Below, piece by piece: positions 7,708-15,299 of a DNA stretch of 32,367 bases. How positions within the stretch are numbered: position 1 is the first letter of the stretch; each line of letters starts with the position of its first letter. Location of the stretch: contig JANXBC010000003.1 of the NCBI GenBank assembly GCA_025060555.1, forward strand, positions 1-32,367. Direction: 5' to 3'. A program made the translations under genes and the position numbers. The notes beneath the pieces were generated by a model. That model worked only from the letters and a program-made list of their open reading frames with translations. It did no database searches and had not been told where the DNA came from. Source of the stretch: Candidatus Bipolaricaulota bacterium (GTDB lineage: Bacteria > Bipolaricaulota > Bipolaricaulia > Bipolaricaulales > Bipolaricaulaceae).

Positions 7708-8223
7708 ATGGATCTGCATATTGTTGAGCGTTACCAAGTTGGTTCCAATAGCATCCGTCAATACGTAGAAAAGAAAGTGGGCGTGTTATCCCGGTATTTT
7801 GACCGCATCACCCGCATGGACGTCGTATTGGAGACGGAGGGGGCCGTCAACCGCGTGCAGATAATGGCTCGTTTGGTGAACAAGAAGGTGATCAAAGCCG
7901 TTGCTGAAACAAACGATATGCTGACATCTTTAGATGAGGCGGTAGATAAAATGCAAAGACAGCTCGTGCAGTTTAAAGAGAAATTGCGGGTGGTGCGCAA
8001 GGCTGGGGATCCAGAAGTGGAGCCACGTCCAGCGGTGAAACGTTTGGCGGTGGAAGAAGTCGAGGACTACGTGCGCAAACCCATTTCTGTTGAGGAAGCG
8101 GTGGAGGAGCTAGAAGGCAGTGGGCGGGAATTCCTCGTTTTCTTTGACCGGGAAACCGAGGAGCCCGCGGTGTTGTATAAAAAAAGAGGTGGGGGTTACG
8201 GGTTGATAAAGCCGCGCCGCTGA
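7708..8223 (+). CDS. hpf: Ribosome hibernation promoting factor, long form
   Basis: Binds the 30S decoding region to silence ribosomes; long forms also join two ribosomes into 100S dimers through the C-terminal domain. The protein has 171 residues. Residues 1 to about 100 match the sigma-54 modulation/S30AE fold (start MDLHIVERYQV, then SIRQYVEKKV), followed by a short charged linker. The C-terminal domain of about 55 residues includes KPISVEEAVEEL and FFDRETEEPAVLYKKR, which marks the long form. GAGGAGG at 7693-7699 is a strong ribosome site. The strong private promoter suggests separate, possibly stress-related, control. Confidence 0.94.
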   Translation: MDLHIVERYQVGSNSIRQYVEKKVGVLSRYFDRITRMDVVLETEGAVNRVQIMARLVNKKVIKAVAETNDMLTSLDEAVDKMQRQLVQFKEKLRVVRKAGDPEVEPRPAVKRLAVEEVEDYVRKPISVEEAVEELEGSGREFLVFFDRETEEPAVLYKKRGGGYGLIKPRR

Positions 8224-8233
8224 GGGGGCGAAT

Positions 8234-9214
8234 ATTCGCGCCGTAGTCCTATATTCTGGTAGTTTGTCGAGTATTATTGCGGCTAAGCTCGCGGAGCGCA
8301 CAGGTGCTTTTGATCTTTCTTTTGTTTTTTTTCGCTCCCCCTTCTTCCGGGGTGAGGATTCCATTTCTCAGGAGGCAAAGCGCTTGGGGTTTTCCCTGCG
8401 ATGTATCACCCTGAAGCGGGCGTTTTTGCGCTTGCCTCAAGAAGATGGAATGCTTTTCCCCTGCCGCGCGTGCCGTCGGATTCTGCTGGCGCGGGCCGCA
8501 CGCCTTTTCCGCCGCCGCAGATTTGACCTCCTCATCACCGGGGAGATCGTGGGGAAAGGGGGGCTGGGACAGGCTGAGCTTTTAGCTTTGGATCAGGAAC
8601 TAGGCTTGAATGGGTGGGTTCTTCGTCCCCTTTCGGCAAAGCTCCTTCCGCCCACCCAGGCCGAGCAAGAGGGGGTAGTTGCGCGGGAACAGTTTCTGGA
8701 TCTCACTATCTCCGATGCGGAAGTGCGTCTTAGGCAGTTGGCCCTTTCATTAGGGCTTTCTCCGCAGGCGGATGGACGGTATTGCCTTCTGCGCGATCCC
8801 GTGTTTGCGCGGCGCTGCCAAGCCTTCGCGCGCGACGGCACGCTTACCGCAAATTTCGTGCGTCTTTTGGAATTCCCTCACCTTTTTCGATTGGGACCAG
8901 GGAAGCTTCTCGTGATTGCCTCTACTCCCGCTGAGCAGGTGAGGCTTCAGGAGCTTTTTCTTCCCGAGGACGTGCGGTTGTATATTCCTTTGCCCGGTTC
9001 TCCGCTGGGGCTTTTGCGTGCGCCGTGGACGAAGATCCGTCCGGAGGAGCGGGCGGAGCTGATAAGGCAGGCCGCGGCCCATCTTTTGGCTTTGGCCGGT
9101 TTCCCTCAGGATCGGCCGTGGACGGTGTGCTTCCGCGCCGAGGAGGCGGAGGAGACGGCACGCCTGCAGGTTTGGCCCGAGCTCTTGCAGTTGCGAGAAG
9201 CCCTGGTAAAATAA
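8234..9214 (+). CDS. MnmA/TrmU-like PP-loop protein with degenerate PP-loop
   Basis: Resembles the short MnmA-related thiouridylase-like proteins that usually modify tRNA with sulfur. Supporting patterns are FPCRACRRIL (Cys77, Cys80), DLLITGEIVG, LRPLSAKLLPPT and a later CLLRDPVFARR. The frame is open from 8210 but has no ATG, GTG or TTG before TTG 8264. Starting at that TTG would remove the first strand and the PP-loop. ATT at 8234, five bases after GAGGGGG, restores a natural start, so I choose it (326 residues). The loop itself reads SGSLSS where SGGxDS is expected, so the ATP-activating step may be altered. The gene begins 10 bases after hpf. Substrate is unknown. Confidence 0.75.
   Translation: MRAVVLYSGSLSSIIAAKLAERTGAFDLSFVFFRSPFFRGEDSISQEAKRLGFSLRCITLKRAFLRLPQEDGMLFPCRACRRILLARAARLFRRRRFDLLITGEIVGKGGLGQAELLALDQELGLNGWVLRPLSAKLLPPTQAEQEGVVAREQFLDLTISDAEVRLRQLALSLGLSPQADGRYCLLRDPVFARRCQAFARDGTLTANFVRLLEFPHLFRLGPGKLLVIASTPAEQVRLQELFLPEDVRLYIPLPGSPLGLLRAPWTKIRPEERAELIRQAAAHLLALAGFPQDRPWTVCFRAEEAEETARLQVWPELLQLREALVK
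9185..9212 (+). promoter_or_regulatory. Possible promoter for fmdB-rpoC and downstream genes
   Basis: TTGCAG (9185-9190) and TAAAAT (9207-9212) are separated by 16 bases at the end of the PP-loop gene. The -10 box matches in five of six positions and the -35 box in three. If used, it would give a leader of about 54 bases before the zinc-ribbon gene and could drive rpoC and the ribosomal genes. Confidence 0.35.
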
Positions 9215-9272
9215 GGTTTTTGGTCCTGTGCATACTTCTTTCCCGCGGAATGAGGCCTGAAGGAGGTGGGAG

Positions 9273-9482
9273 ATGCCCATTTATCGTTTTCGTTGCGATC
9301 TTTGTGGTACAGAGTTTCGAGAACTTGTTCCCTATGGGAACCCCCGGGTCCGTTGTCCTGGCTGTGGCACGGACAGAGTGACCCGCCTCCTCTCTTATTT
9401 CGGGGTGATCTATAAGGGGAGCGGGTTTTATACCACCGATTACCGGCGCAAGAAGGACGGAAGCTCGGAAAGCAAGGGGTGA
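9273..9482 (+). CDS. FmdB-type small zinc ribbon protein
   Basis: A 69-residue protein starting MPIYRFRCDLCG, typical of the FmdB/CxxC_CxxC_SSSS regulatory-protein family. Two CxxC pairs are at Cys8/Cys11 and Cys28/Cys31, enough for one zinc ribbon. A Gly/Phe/Tyr-rich segment (GSGFYTTDYRRK) follows, as in many members. The family is widespread but its role is poorly known; the name comes from an amide-degradation operon and should not be read as function. GAAGGAGG lies upstream of the ATG. It sits six bases before rpoC, so the two are probably co-transcribed. Confidence 0.85.
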   Translation: MPIYRFRCDLCGTEFRELVPYGNPRVRCPGCGTDRVTRLLSYFGVIYKGSGFYTTDYRRKKDGSSESKG

Positions 9483-9488
9483 TGGACT

Positions 9489-12400
9489 GTGCCTATCTCT
9501 GGTGACGATATCGCTAAGATCAGAATTGGGTTAGCTTCACCTGAGGAGATCCTTGCTTGGTCTCGTGGAGAGGTCACGAACTCTGAGACCATAAACTACC
9601 GGACGCATAAGCCCGAGCGGGGTGGGCTATATGCGGAAGAGATCTTTGGCCCGGAGAACGATTATGAGTGCGCCTGTGGCAAATACCGGGGCAAACGCTA
9701 TGAGGGCATAACCTGTGACAAATGCGGGGTGCTCGTCACCGATTCCTCGGTCCGCCGGGTCAACATGGGACATATTCGCCTCGCTAGCCCGGTGGTGCAT
9801 TTTTGGTACCTGAAAGGTGTAGCTAGCCCTCTTTCTCGCTTGTTAGGGATAAAGAGGAGAGACCTTCGGCGGATAGCTTACTACGAAACAGAGACGGCAC
9901 GGGAGGAGTTATACGTCGTAACTCACTCTGCTTCCCCAAAGGTTAGACCCGGGGAGACCCTCTACGGCACGGAACTGCGTATTCTCCAAAGCGTTTTCAC
10001 CTTCCAGGCGGAGCGGGCCTTTTTGCTGACAGAAAGCCCGCGGATCGTGGCTGAGGAAGCCGGCCGGGTTCGTTTCGAAGAGCGCAAACTGCAAAATGGG
10101 GAGAGTTTTAGGGTCCTCGTGGTTGGTCACCACGAATACCCGGTGACTTTGGACGCCGAACTCTTTGTGGAGGACGGTGATGAAGTAGCGGAAGGTGAGC
10201 TTCTTTGTGAGCGGCCTGCAAAGGAGATTTGTTCCCAAACGATGTTTGACATGCTGAGGGCCCGCTACGAGGGGGTGGAAGGTCACGCTGTGGTGGAGGT
10301 GGTGGACAACCTCGCCCACCTTGTGGTGCGCGTCTCCGAGAATGTCCCCCTGCGCGTAGGGCAAATGCTTTCCACTCTGGAAGTGCGGGCCTACGAGCGG
10401 GCCTATCCGGGCGGATTTGAGGCTGCCACTGGGGCAGAGGGCATCAAAAAGCTCCTTGGTGCCCTGGATTTGGAGAGGTTGGCAGAAGAATTGTGGGATG
10501 AATTGGATCGGACGGTAAGCCAGACCGATCGTCGCCGGATTTTGCACCGCCTGGAGGTAGTGGAGCAATTGCGCCGTTCTGGTAACCGGCCGCAGGACAT
10601 GGTCTTGGAGGCCATCCCTGTGTTGCCTCCCGCTTTGCGCCCCATGATCCAGCTTGAGGGTGGCAAATTCGCCACGACTGATCTCAACGACCTTTACCGC
10701 CGCATCATCAACCGCAACAACCGCCTCAAAAAGCTCATGGAGATGGGCGCGCCGGAGATCATCCTGCGCAACGAGCGGCGGATGCTGCAGGAGGCGGTGG
10801 ATGCCCTCATCCACAACGAGAAGAAGGACAACCCTATAAAGGGGCGGGATGGCCGGCCCCTAAAAAGCCTCTCCGAGCGAATCCAGGGAAAGCAGGGACG
10901 CCTCCGCCGCCACCTTCTTGGGCGGCGTGTGGACTATTCCGGCCGCGCAGTGATCGTGGTGAACCCCAAACTCAAGCTCCACCAGTGCGGCATCCCCAAG
11001 AAAATGGCCCTCGAGCTGTTCAAACCGTTTGTCTTGGCTAAGGTGGAAGGGCTTCCTTACGCAGACTACGACGAGGTGAAAAACAGAGCCCTTGCGGGTG
11101 AGCTCCCGGAGGTTTGGGACGTGCTTGAGCGCCTTATCAAGGAGTACCCGGTTCTCCTCAACCGTGCTCCCACTCTCCATCGCCTTTCCATTCAAGCGTT
11201 TGAGCCGATCCTTGTGGATGGTGATGCCATCCAGATCCACCCCCACGTGTGTCCGCCCTACAACGCCGATTTCGATGGGGATCAGATGGCCGTGCATCTC
11301 CCCCTTTCTAAAGAAGCGGTTTGGGAAGCCAAGGAAATCATGCTGGCCTCTAAGAACATCCTCTCTCCGGCTCATGGCCGGCCGCTTGCTATCCCCACAC
11401 AGGACCAGGTTTACGGTTTCTATTACCTCACGATCTTGAATACGAATGGCAAAGGCAAAGGGAAAGCGTTTGGTTCTGTGGAAGAGGCCCTGAAAGCTTG
11501 GGAGCTGGGTTACCTTGATTTACACGCGCCTATCAAGATTCGCATCGATGGGAAACTGGTGGAGACCACCTTGGGCCGCGCGCTCATAAACCAGGTGTTG
11601 CCGCCGGATCTACGGGATTACAACCTCGTTTGGGATTCACGGCGCACTCGCCGCAAGATCGAAGAGTGCTATCTCCGCTATGGCTGGGCCAAAACTGCGG
11701 AAGTATTGGACCAGCTAAAAGATCTTGGTTTCCGCTTCGCCACCCGTTCCGGGCTCACTATCTCCATCCGCGACTGCGAGATCCCGCCTGAAAAGTGGGA
11801 GATCGTCCAGGAAGCGCAAAGCAAAGTTGAGCGCATCCAACACATGTATCTGCGGGGGTTATGCACGGCGGAGGAGCGCTACCACGCGGTGACCCAGGTG
11901 TGGCGGGAGACGGTGGACCAGGTGGAGAAGGCCACCATGCAGAACCTCGCCCGTAACCCATTCAACCCGGTCTACGGGATCGTCGCCTCTGGGGCGCGCG
12001 GCTCCTCTGGGCAGGTGAAGCAGCTTGCAGGGATGCGCGGCCCCATGGCCGACCCCCAGGGGCGGGTCATCGAATGGCCGGTTATCTCCAACTTCCGCGA
12101 GGGCCTCTCCATCTTCGAGTACTTCATCTCCACCCACGGCGCGCGCAAGGGCACCGCGGACACGGCCCTGCGCACGGCCACCGCGGGCTACCTCACCCGC
12201 CGCCTCGTGGACGCCTGCGTGGACGTGATCGTCAAGGAATACGACTGCGGGACCCGCCAGGGCATCGAGATCGACCCCCTCTACTTCGCGCCCAAGGGCG
12301 AGATCATGGAGGACATCCCCGAGCGGATTTATGGCCGGGTCACGGCCGAGCCCATTTACCATCCGGTGACGGGGGAGGTCCTTGTCCCTGCGGGCACGCT

Positions 12401-14417
12401 TCTTGATCGTCCCACCGCGGAGAAGGTCGGACGGCTGGAGGTAGAGCTAAATCTTTCTGCGCCAGGGGTGGAGGAAAGGGCGCATCTGGCCAAGGCCACG
12501 CGCGAAGTGGTTCATCCCAAGACTGGCCATGTTTTGCTGCGGGAAAACGAGGCTCTCACGCCGGAGCTCATCGAGGAGCTGCGGGCAGCGGGGATCGAGA
12601 AGATCCGCGTGCGACCGCGGTTCGTCATGCGCTCGCCGGTGACTTGTCAGACCGCCGGCGGGGTTTGCCAGCTCTGCTACGGCATGGATTACGCCTTCCA
12701 TCGGCTTGTGGACACGGGCACAGCGGTGGGGATTATCGCGGCCCAGTCCATCGGCGAGCCGGGAACACAGCTCACCATGAGGACTTTCCACACCGGTGGC
12801 GTGGCGGGAGTGGATATCACCCAGGGTCTTCCGCGAGCTGAGGAACTCTTCGAAGCGCGAAAGACTACGAAAGCACCGCATGCCGCAATTGCCCCTATCT
12901 CCGGGCGAGTCACAAAAGTTTCCACCGCCCGCACCGGTCACGACATCGTGGACATTGAGTCCGACCCCCGCACCGTGGTTGTGCCCACCGCCCTTCTCCA
13001 GGTGGCCGAAGGGGAAGAGGTCGATAGCGCGAAGCTTTTCTCCCTAAAGAGCCCCCTCGATGGCCGCGCCTTCTTCTTCACCGAAAAGAAGCGGAAATTC
13101 TTGGCCATCCTTGATGAGGATTTGGACAGGGTTTACCTCTTGCCTCCCGGCGTTTCCATCAAGGTCCGGCACGGCGCGGAAGTGCAGGAAGGCCAAGCTC
13201 TGACCGAAGAGTTCCATCAGGAGGCCGTGGTAGCTGAGGCTGCGGGTCGGGTGGAGATCGTGGAAGATAAAAAGCACCGCTATCTTCTCCTCCGCGCTCA
13301 CGATGGCCGAACTTATTCCTACGAGGTTCCCTATGGCGCACAGGTCCTTGTTCGCCACGGCGAGGAAGTCGAGGAAGGCAAGAAGCTCACCACTAAGTCC
13401 CGTCCGCTGACCATCACCGCTGAGGTCTCTGGTACCGTCCTTCTTTCCGAGCGATCCATGGCGGTGATGCATAAATCCAGCCGCGGCCTGATTGTTCCCC
13501 TTACTCCCGGCCTGGAAGCACGCGTAGAACATGGGGCACCAGTGCGCGCCGGGCAAGAGGTGCTCCGGCTTGCATTGCCTGCCCTTTCGGAAACGATTGT
13601 GGTCGAGGAGATCAAGAAGGACGGCGATCTTTGCCACGTGCGTTTTCGGTTCCGGGCTCAGGTGGAGTGCACGGAAGCTGCGATTGTCCGCGAAGGCGAC
13701 AAGGTCGAGCGCGGTGATCCGGTGTCGAAGGGGGTTGTCCCGCCCCAGTACCTCATGGAGGTCGCCGGGGTGCGCAAAGCTTTTGAATACCTGTTGGAAG
13801 AACTCCAGCGAGTGTACAAGAGCCAAGGCGTGGATATCAATGACAAACACTTCGAGGTTGTGCTCAGACAGATCCTCAACAATGTGCGCATCATTGACCC
13901 TGGCGAATCGGATTTCCTGTTGAACGACATCGTGCCCCTTGAGATCTTCCAGCGGGAGGTGGAGAGGCTCGTCCAGGAGAACGAGAGGATCCGGGCGGCG
14001 CGGGAGGAATTGGTTGGTGCCAAGCTCCTTGCGCCCATCATCAAGGGTGGGACTACGGTGGCGGAAGCTGGGGAAACCCTCTCCCCCGAGCTCCTCGAGC
14101 GCCTGGTGGCCCTGGGAGTGCGGCAGATTCGCGTGGAGGTCCACGGCGAGCCCCGAACCGTGCGCATCGCCGAATACCGCCTCCCCCAAGGGGAGCGCGA
14201 ACTTCTCCGGATTTCCCGCGTGGCCCTCGTCAGGAAATCCTGGCTAGCAGCGGCTTCGTTTGAGCGCACCACCAAGGTTTTGGCTGATGCAGCGTTGCGT
14301 GGGGAAGAGGATCCGCTTGATAGCCTAAAGGCTTGCCTTATGGTGGGAAAGAAGATCCCGGTGGGTACGGGATTTTCCCGTGAAGGCTCCGTTGAGTCCC
14401 CTCCGGGGAAGCACTAG
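9489..14417 (+). CDS. rpoC: RNA polymerase subunit beta' with large insertions
   Basis: Largest catalytic subunit of RNA polymerase. At 1642 residues it is longer than E. coli beta' (1407) and nearer to deep-branching thermophiles. Visible parts: N-terminal zinc ribbon (Cys61, Cys63, Cys76, Cys79), catalytic NADFDGDQM with Asp594, Asp596 and Asp598, second zinc site (Cys920, Cys1053, Cys1060, Cys1063), trigger-loop segment TQLTMRTFHTGG (1093-1104), and a normal C-terminus (SWLAAASFERTT). Extra material lies at about 134-325, within 950-1045, in the barrel-like repeats after 1130, and near 1515-1560. Start is GTG 9489. rpoB is not upstream, which is unusual; rpsL follows after 16 bases. Confidence 0.98.
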   Translation: MPISGDDIAKIRIGLASPEEILAWSRGEVTNSETINYRTHKPERGGLYAEEIFGPENDYECACGKYRGKRYEGITCDKCGVLVTDSSVRRVNMGHIRLASPVVHFWYLKGVASPLSRLLGIKRRDLRRIAYYETETAREELYVVTHSASPKVRPGETLYGTELRILQSVFTFQAERAFLLTESPRIVAEEAGRVRFEERKLQNGESFRVLVVGHHEYPVTLDAELFVEDGDEVAEGELLCERPAKEICSQTMFDMLRARYEGVEGHAVVEVVDNLAHLVVRVSENVPLRVGQMLSTLEVRAYERAYPGGFEAATGAEGIKKLLGALDLERLAEELWDELDRTVSQTDRRRILHRLEVVEQLRRSGNRPQDMVLEAIPVLPPALRPMIQLEGGKFATTDLNDLYRRIINRNNRLKKLMEMGAPEIILRNERRMLQEAVDALIHNEKKDNPIKGRDGRPLKSLSERIQGKQGRLRRHLLGRRVDYSGRAVIVVNPKLKLHQCGIPKKMALELFKPFVLAKVEGLPYADYDEVKNRALAGELPEVWDVLERLIKEYPVLLNRAPTLHRLSIQAFEPILVDGDAIQIHPHVCPPYNADFDGDQMAVHLPLSKEAVWEAKEIMLASKNILSPAHGRPLAIPTQDQVYGFYYLTILNTNGKGKGKAFGSVEEALKAWELGYLDLHAPIKIRIDGKLVETTLGRALINQVLPPDLRDYNLVWDSRRTRRKIEECYLRYGWAKTAEVLDQLKDLGFRFATRSGLTISIRDCEIPPEKWEIVQEAQSKVERIQHMYLRGLCTAEERYHAVTQVWRETVDQVEKATMQNLARNPFNPVYGIVASGARGSSGQVKQLAGMRGPMADPQGRVIEWPVISNFREGLSIFEYFISTHGARKGTADTALRTATAGYLTRRLVDACVDVIVKEYDCGTRQGIEIDPLYFAPKGEIMEDIPERIYGRVTAEPIYHPVTGEVLVPAGTLLDRPTAEKVGRLEVELNLSAPGVEERAHLAKATREVVHPKTGHVLLRENEALTPELIEELRAAGIEKIRVRPRFVMRSPVTCQTAGGVCQLCYGMDYAFHRLVDTGTAVGIIAAQSIGEPGTQLTMRTFHTGGVAGVDITQGLPRAEELFEARKTTKAPHAAIAPISGRVTKVSTARTGHDIVDIESDPRTVVVPTALLQVAEGEEVDSAKLFSLKSPLDGRAFFFTEKKRKFLAILDEDLDRVYLLPPGVSIKVRHGAEVQEGQALTEEFHQEAVVAEAAGRVEIVEDKKHRYLLLRAHDGRTYSYEVPYGAQVLVRHGEEVEEGKKLTTKSRPLTITAEVSGTVLLSERSMAVMHKSSRGLIVPLTPGLEARVEHGAPVRAGQEVLRLALPALSETIVVEEIKKDGDLCHVRFRFRAQVECTEAAIVREGDKVERGDPVSKGVVPPQYLMEVAGVRKAFEYLLEELQRVYKSQGVDINDKHFEVVLRQILNNVRIIDPGESDFLLNDIVPLEIFQREVERLVQENERIRAAREELVGAKLLAPIIKGGTTVAEAGETLSPELLERLVALGVRQIRVEVHGEPRTVRIAEYRLPQGERELLRISRVALVRKSWLAAASFERTTKVLADAALRGEEDPLDSLKACLMVGKKIPVGTGFSREGSVESPPGKH

Positions 14418-14433
14418 AATTGAGGTGATTGTT

Positions 14434-14811
14434 ATGCCCACATTCAACCAACTGGTGAAACACGGAAGGAAGCCGAATCCGTGGAAGAGCAAATCGGTGG
14501 CGCTGGAAGGTTGTCCCCAGAAGCGCGGGGTGTGTCTGCGCGTGTTCACCCGCACCCCCAAGAAGCCCAACTCCGCGCTGCGGAAGGTAGCGCGGGTGCG
14601 CCTCTCCAACGGCCGGGAGGTCACGGCTTACATCCCCGGGGAGGGACACAACCTCCAGGAGCACTCCATTGTTCTTGTGCGCGGCGGACGCGTGAAGGAC
14701 CTGCCGGGCGTGAAGTACCACATCGTTCGGGGCGCCTTGGACGCCGCCGGTGTGGAAGGGCGCCGCCAGAGCCGCTCCCGCTACGGTGTGCGCAAGCCCA
14801 AGGAGGAATGA
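14434..14811 (+). CDS. rpsL: 30S ribosomal protein S12
   Basis: Decoding-centre protein on the 30S shoulder. Length is 125 residues. Conserved blocks TPKKPNSALRKVARVRLSNG and GGRVKDLPGVKYH are intact; both Lys positions linked to streptomycin response and the Asp that RimO modifies in other bacteria are present. An upstream in-frame ATG at 14380 lies inside rpoC, but the family starts MPTFNQLV, and GAGGTGAT precedes ATG 14434, so this start is chosen. It opens the str-type section rpsL-rpsG-fusA. Confidence 0.97.
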   Translation: MPTFNQLVKHGRKPNPWKSKSVALEGCPQKRGVCLRVFTRTPKKPNSALRKVARVRLSNGREVTAYIPGEGHNLQEHSIVLVRGGRVKDLPGVKYHIVRGALDAAGVEGRRQSRSRYGVRKPKEE

Positions 14812-14812
14812 C

Positions 14813-15286
14813 ATGACCACCTATGACATCGTCATCCCTGGCCGCGACGTCCCTCCGGACATCCGTTACGGTTCGAAACTCGTGGAGAAGTTCATCAACT
14901 ATATCATGTGGGATGGGAAAAAATCCTTAGCCCGTCGCATCGTGTACGAGGCCTTTGAGATCATCGAAAAGCGCGGTGAAGGCCCAGCTCTAGAAGTTTT
15001 CTTGAAGGCGGTGCAGAACTGCATGCCCAAGCTGGAGGTTCGCTCCCGGCGCGTGGGCGGCGCCACCTATCAAGTCCCGTTCGATGTCCCTCCGCATCGC
15101 CAGACGATGTTGGCCCTGCGGTGGATCCGGGATGCCGCGCGGGAGCGGCCGGAGAAAACCATGGTCGAGCGGCTCGCTGCGGAGATCATCGCCGCCGCGA
15201 AAGGCGAAGGCGGAGCGGTAGCGCGCAAGCAAGAAGCCCACCGTATGGCCGAAGCCAACCGGGCCTTCGCTCACTACCGTTGGTGA
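14813..15286 (+). CDS. rpsG: 30S ribosomal protein S7
   Basis: Assembly starter for the 30S head and part of the exit-site contact with S11. The 157-residue length is standard. Family blocks seen are KLVEKFINYIMWDGKK, VRSRRVGGATYQVP, and RKQEAHRMAEANRAFAHYRW at the end. Start ATG 14813 is one base after the rpsL stop, with AGGAGG at 14801-14806; longer in-frame versions inside rpsL are not supported. Confidence 0.97.
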   Translation: MTTYDIVIPGRDVPPDIRYGSKLVEKFINYIMWDGKKSLARRIVYEAFEIIEKRGEGPALEVFLKAVQNCMPKLEVRSRRVGGATYQVPFDVPPHRQTMLALRWIRDAARERPEKTMVERLAAEIIAAAKGEGGAVARKQEAHRMAEANRAFAHYRW

Positions 15287-15299
15287 AAGCCCCCGCCTC

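Noticed and set aside
9909..10814. A 301-codon open frame on the minus strand inside rpoC
   Set aside because: Antisense shadow of conserved beta' sequence; its composition follows the rpoC codon pattern.
13044..14189. A 381-codon open frame on the minus strand inside rpoC
   Set aside because: It is a shadow of the high-GC rpoC coding frame, with no recognisable domain and no ribosome site.
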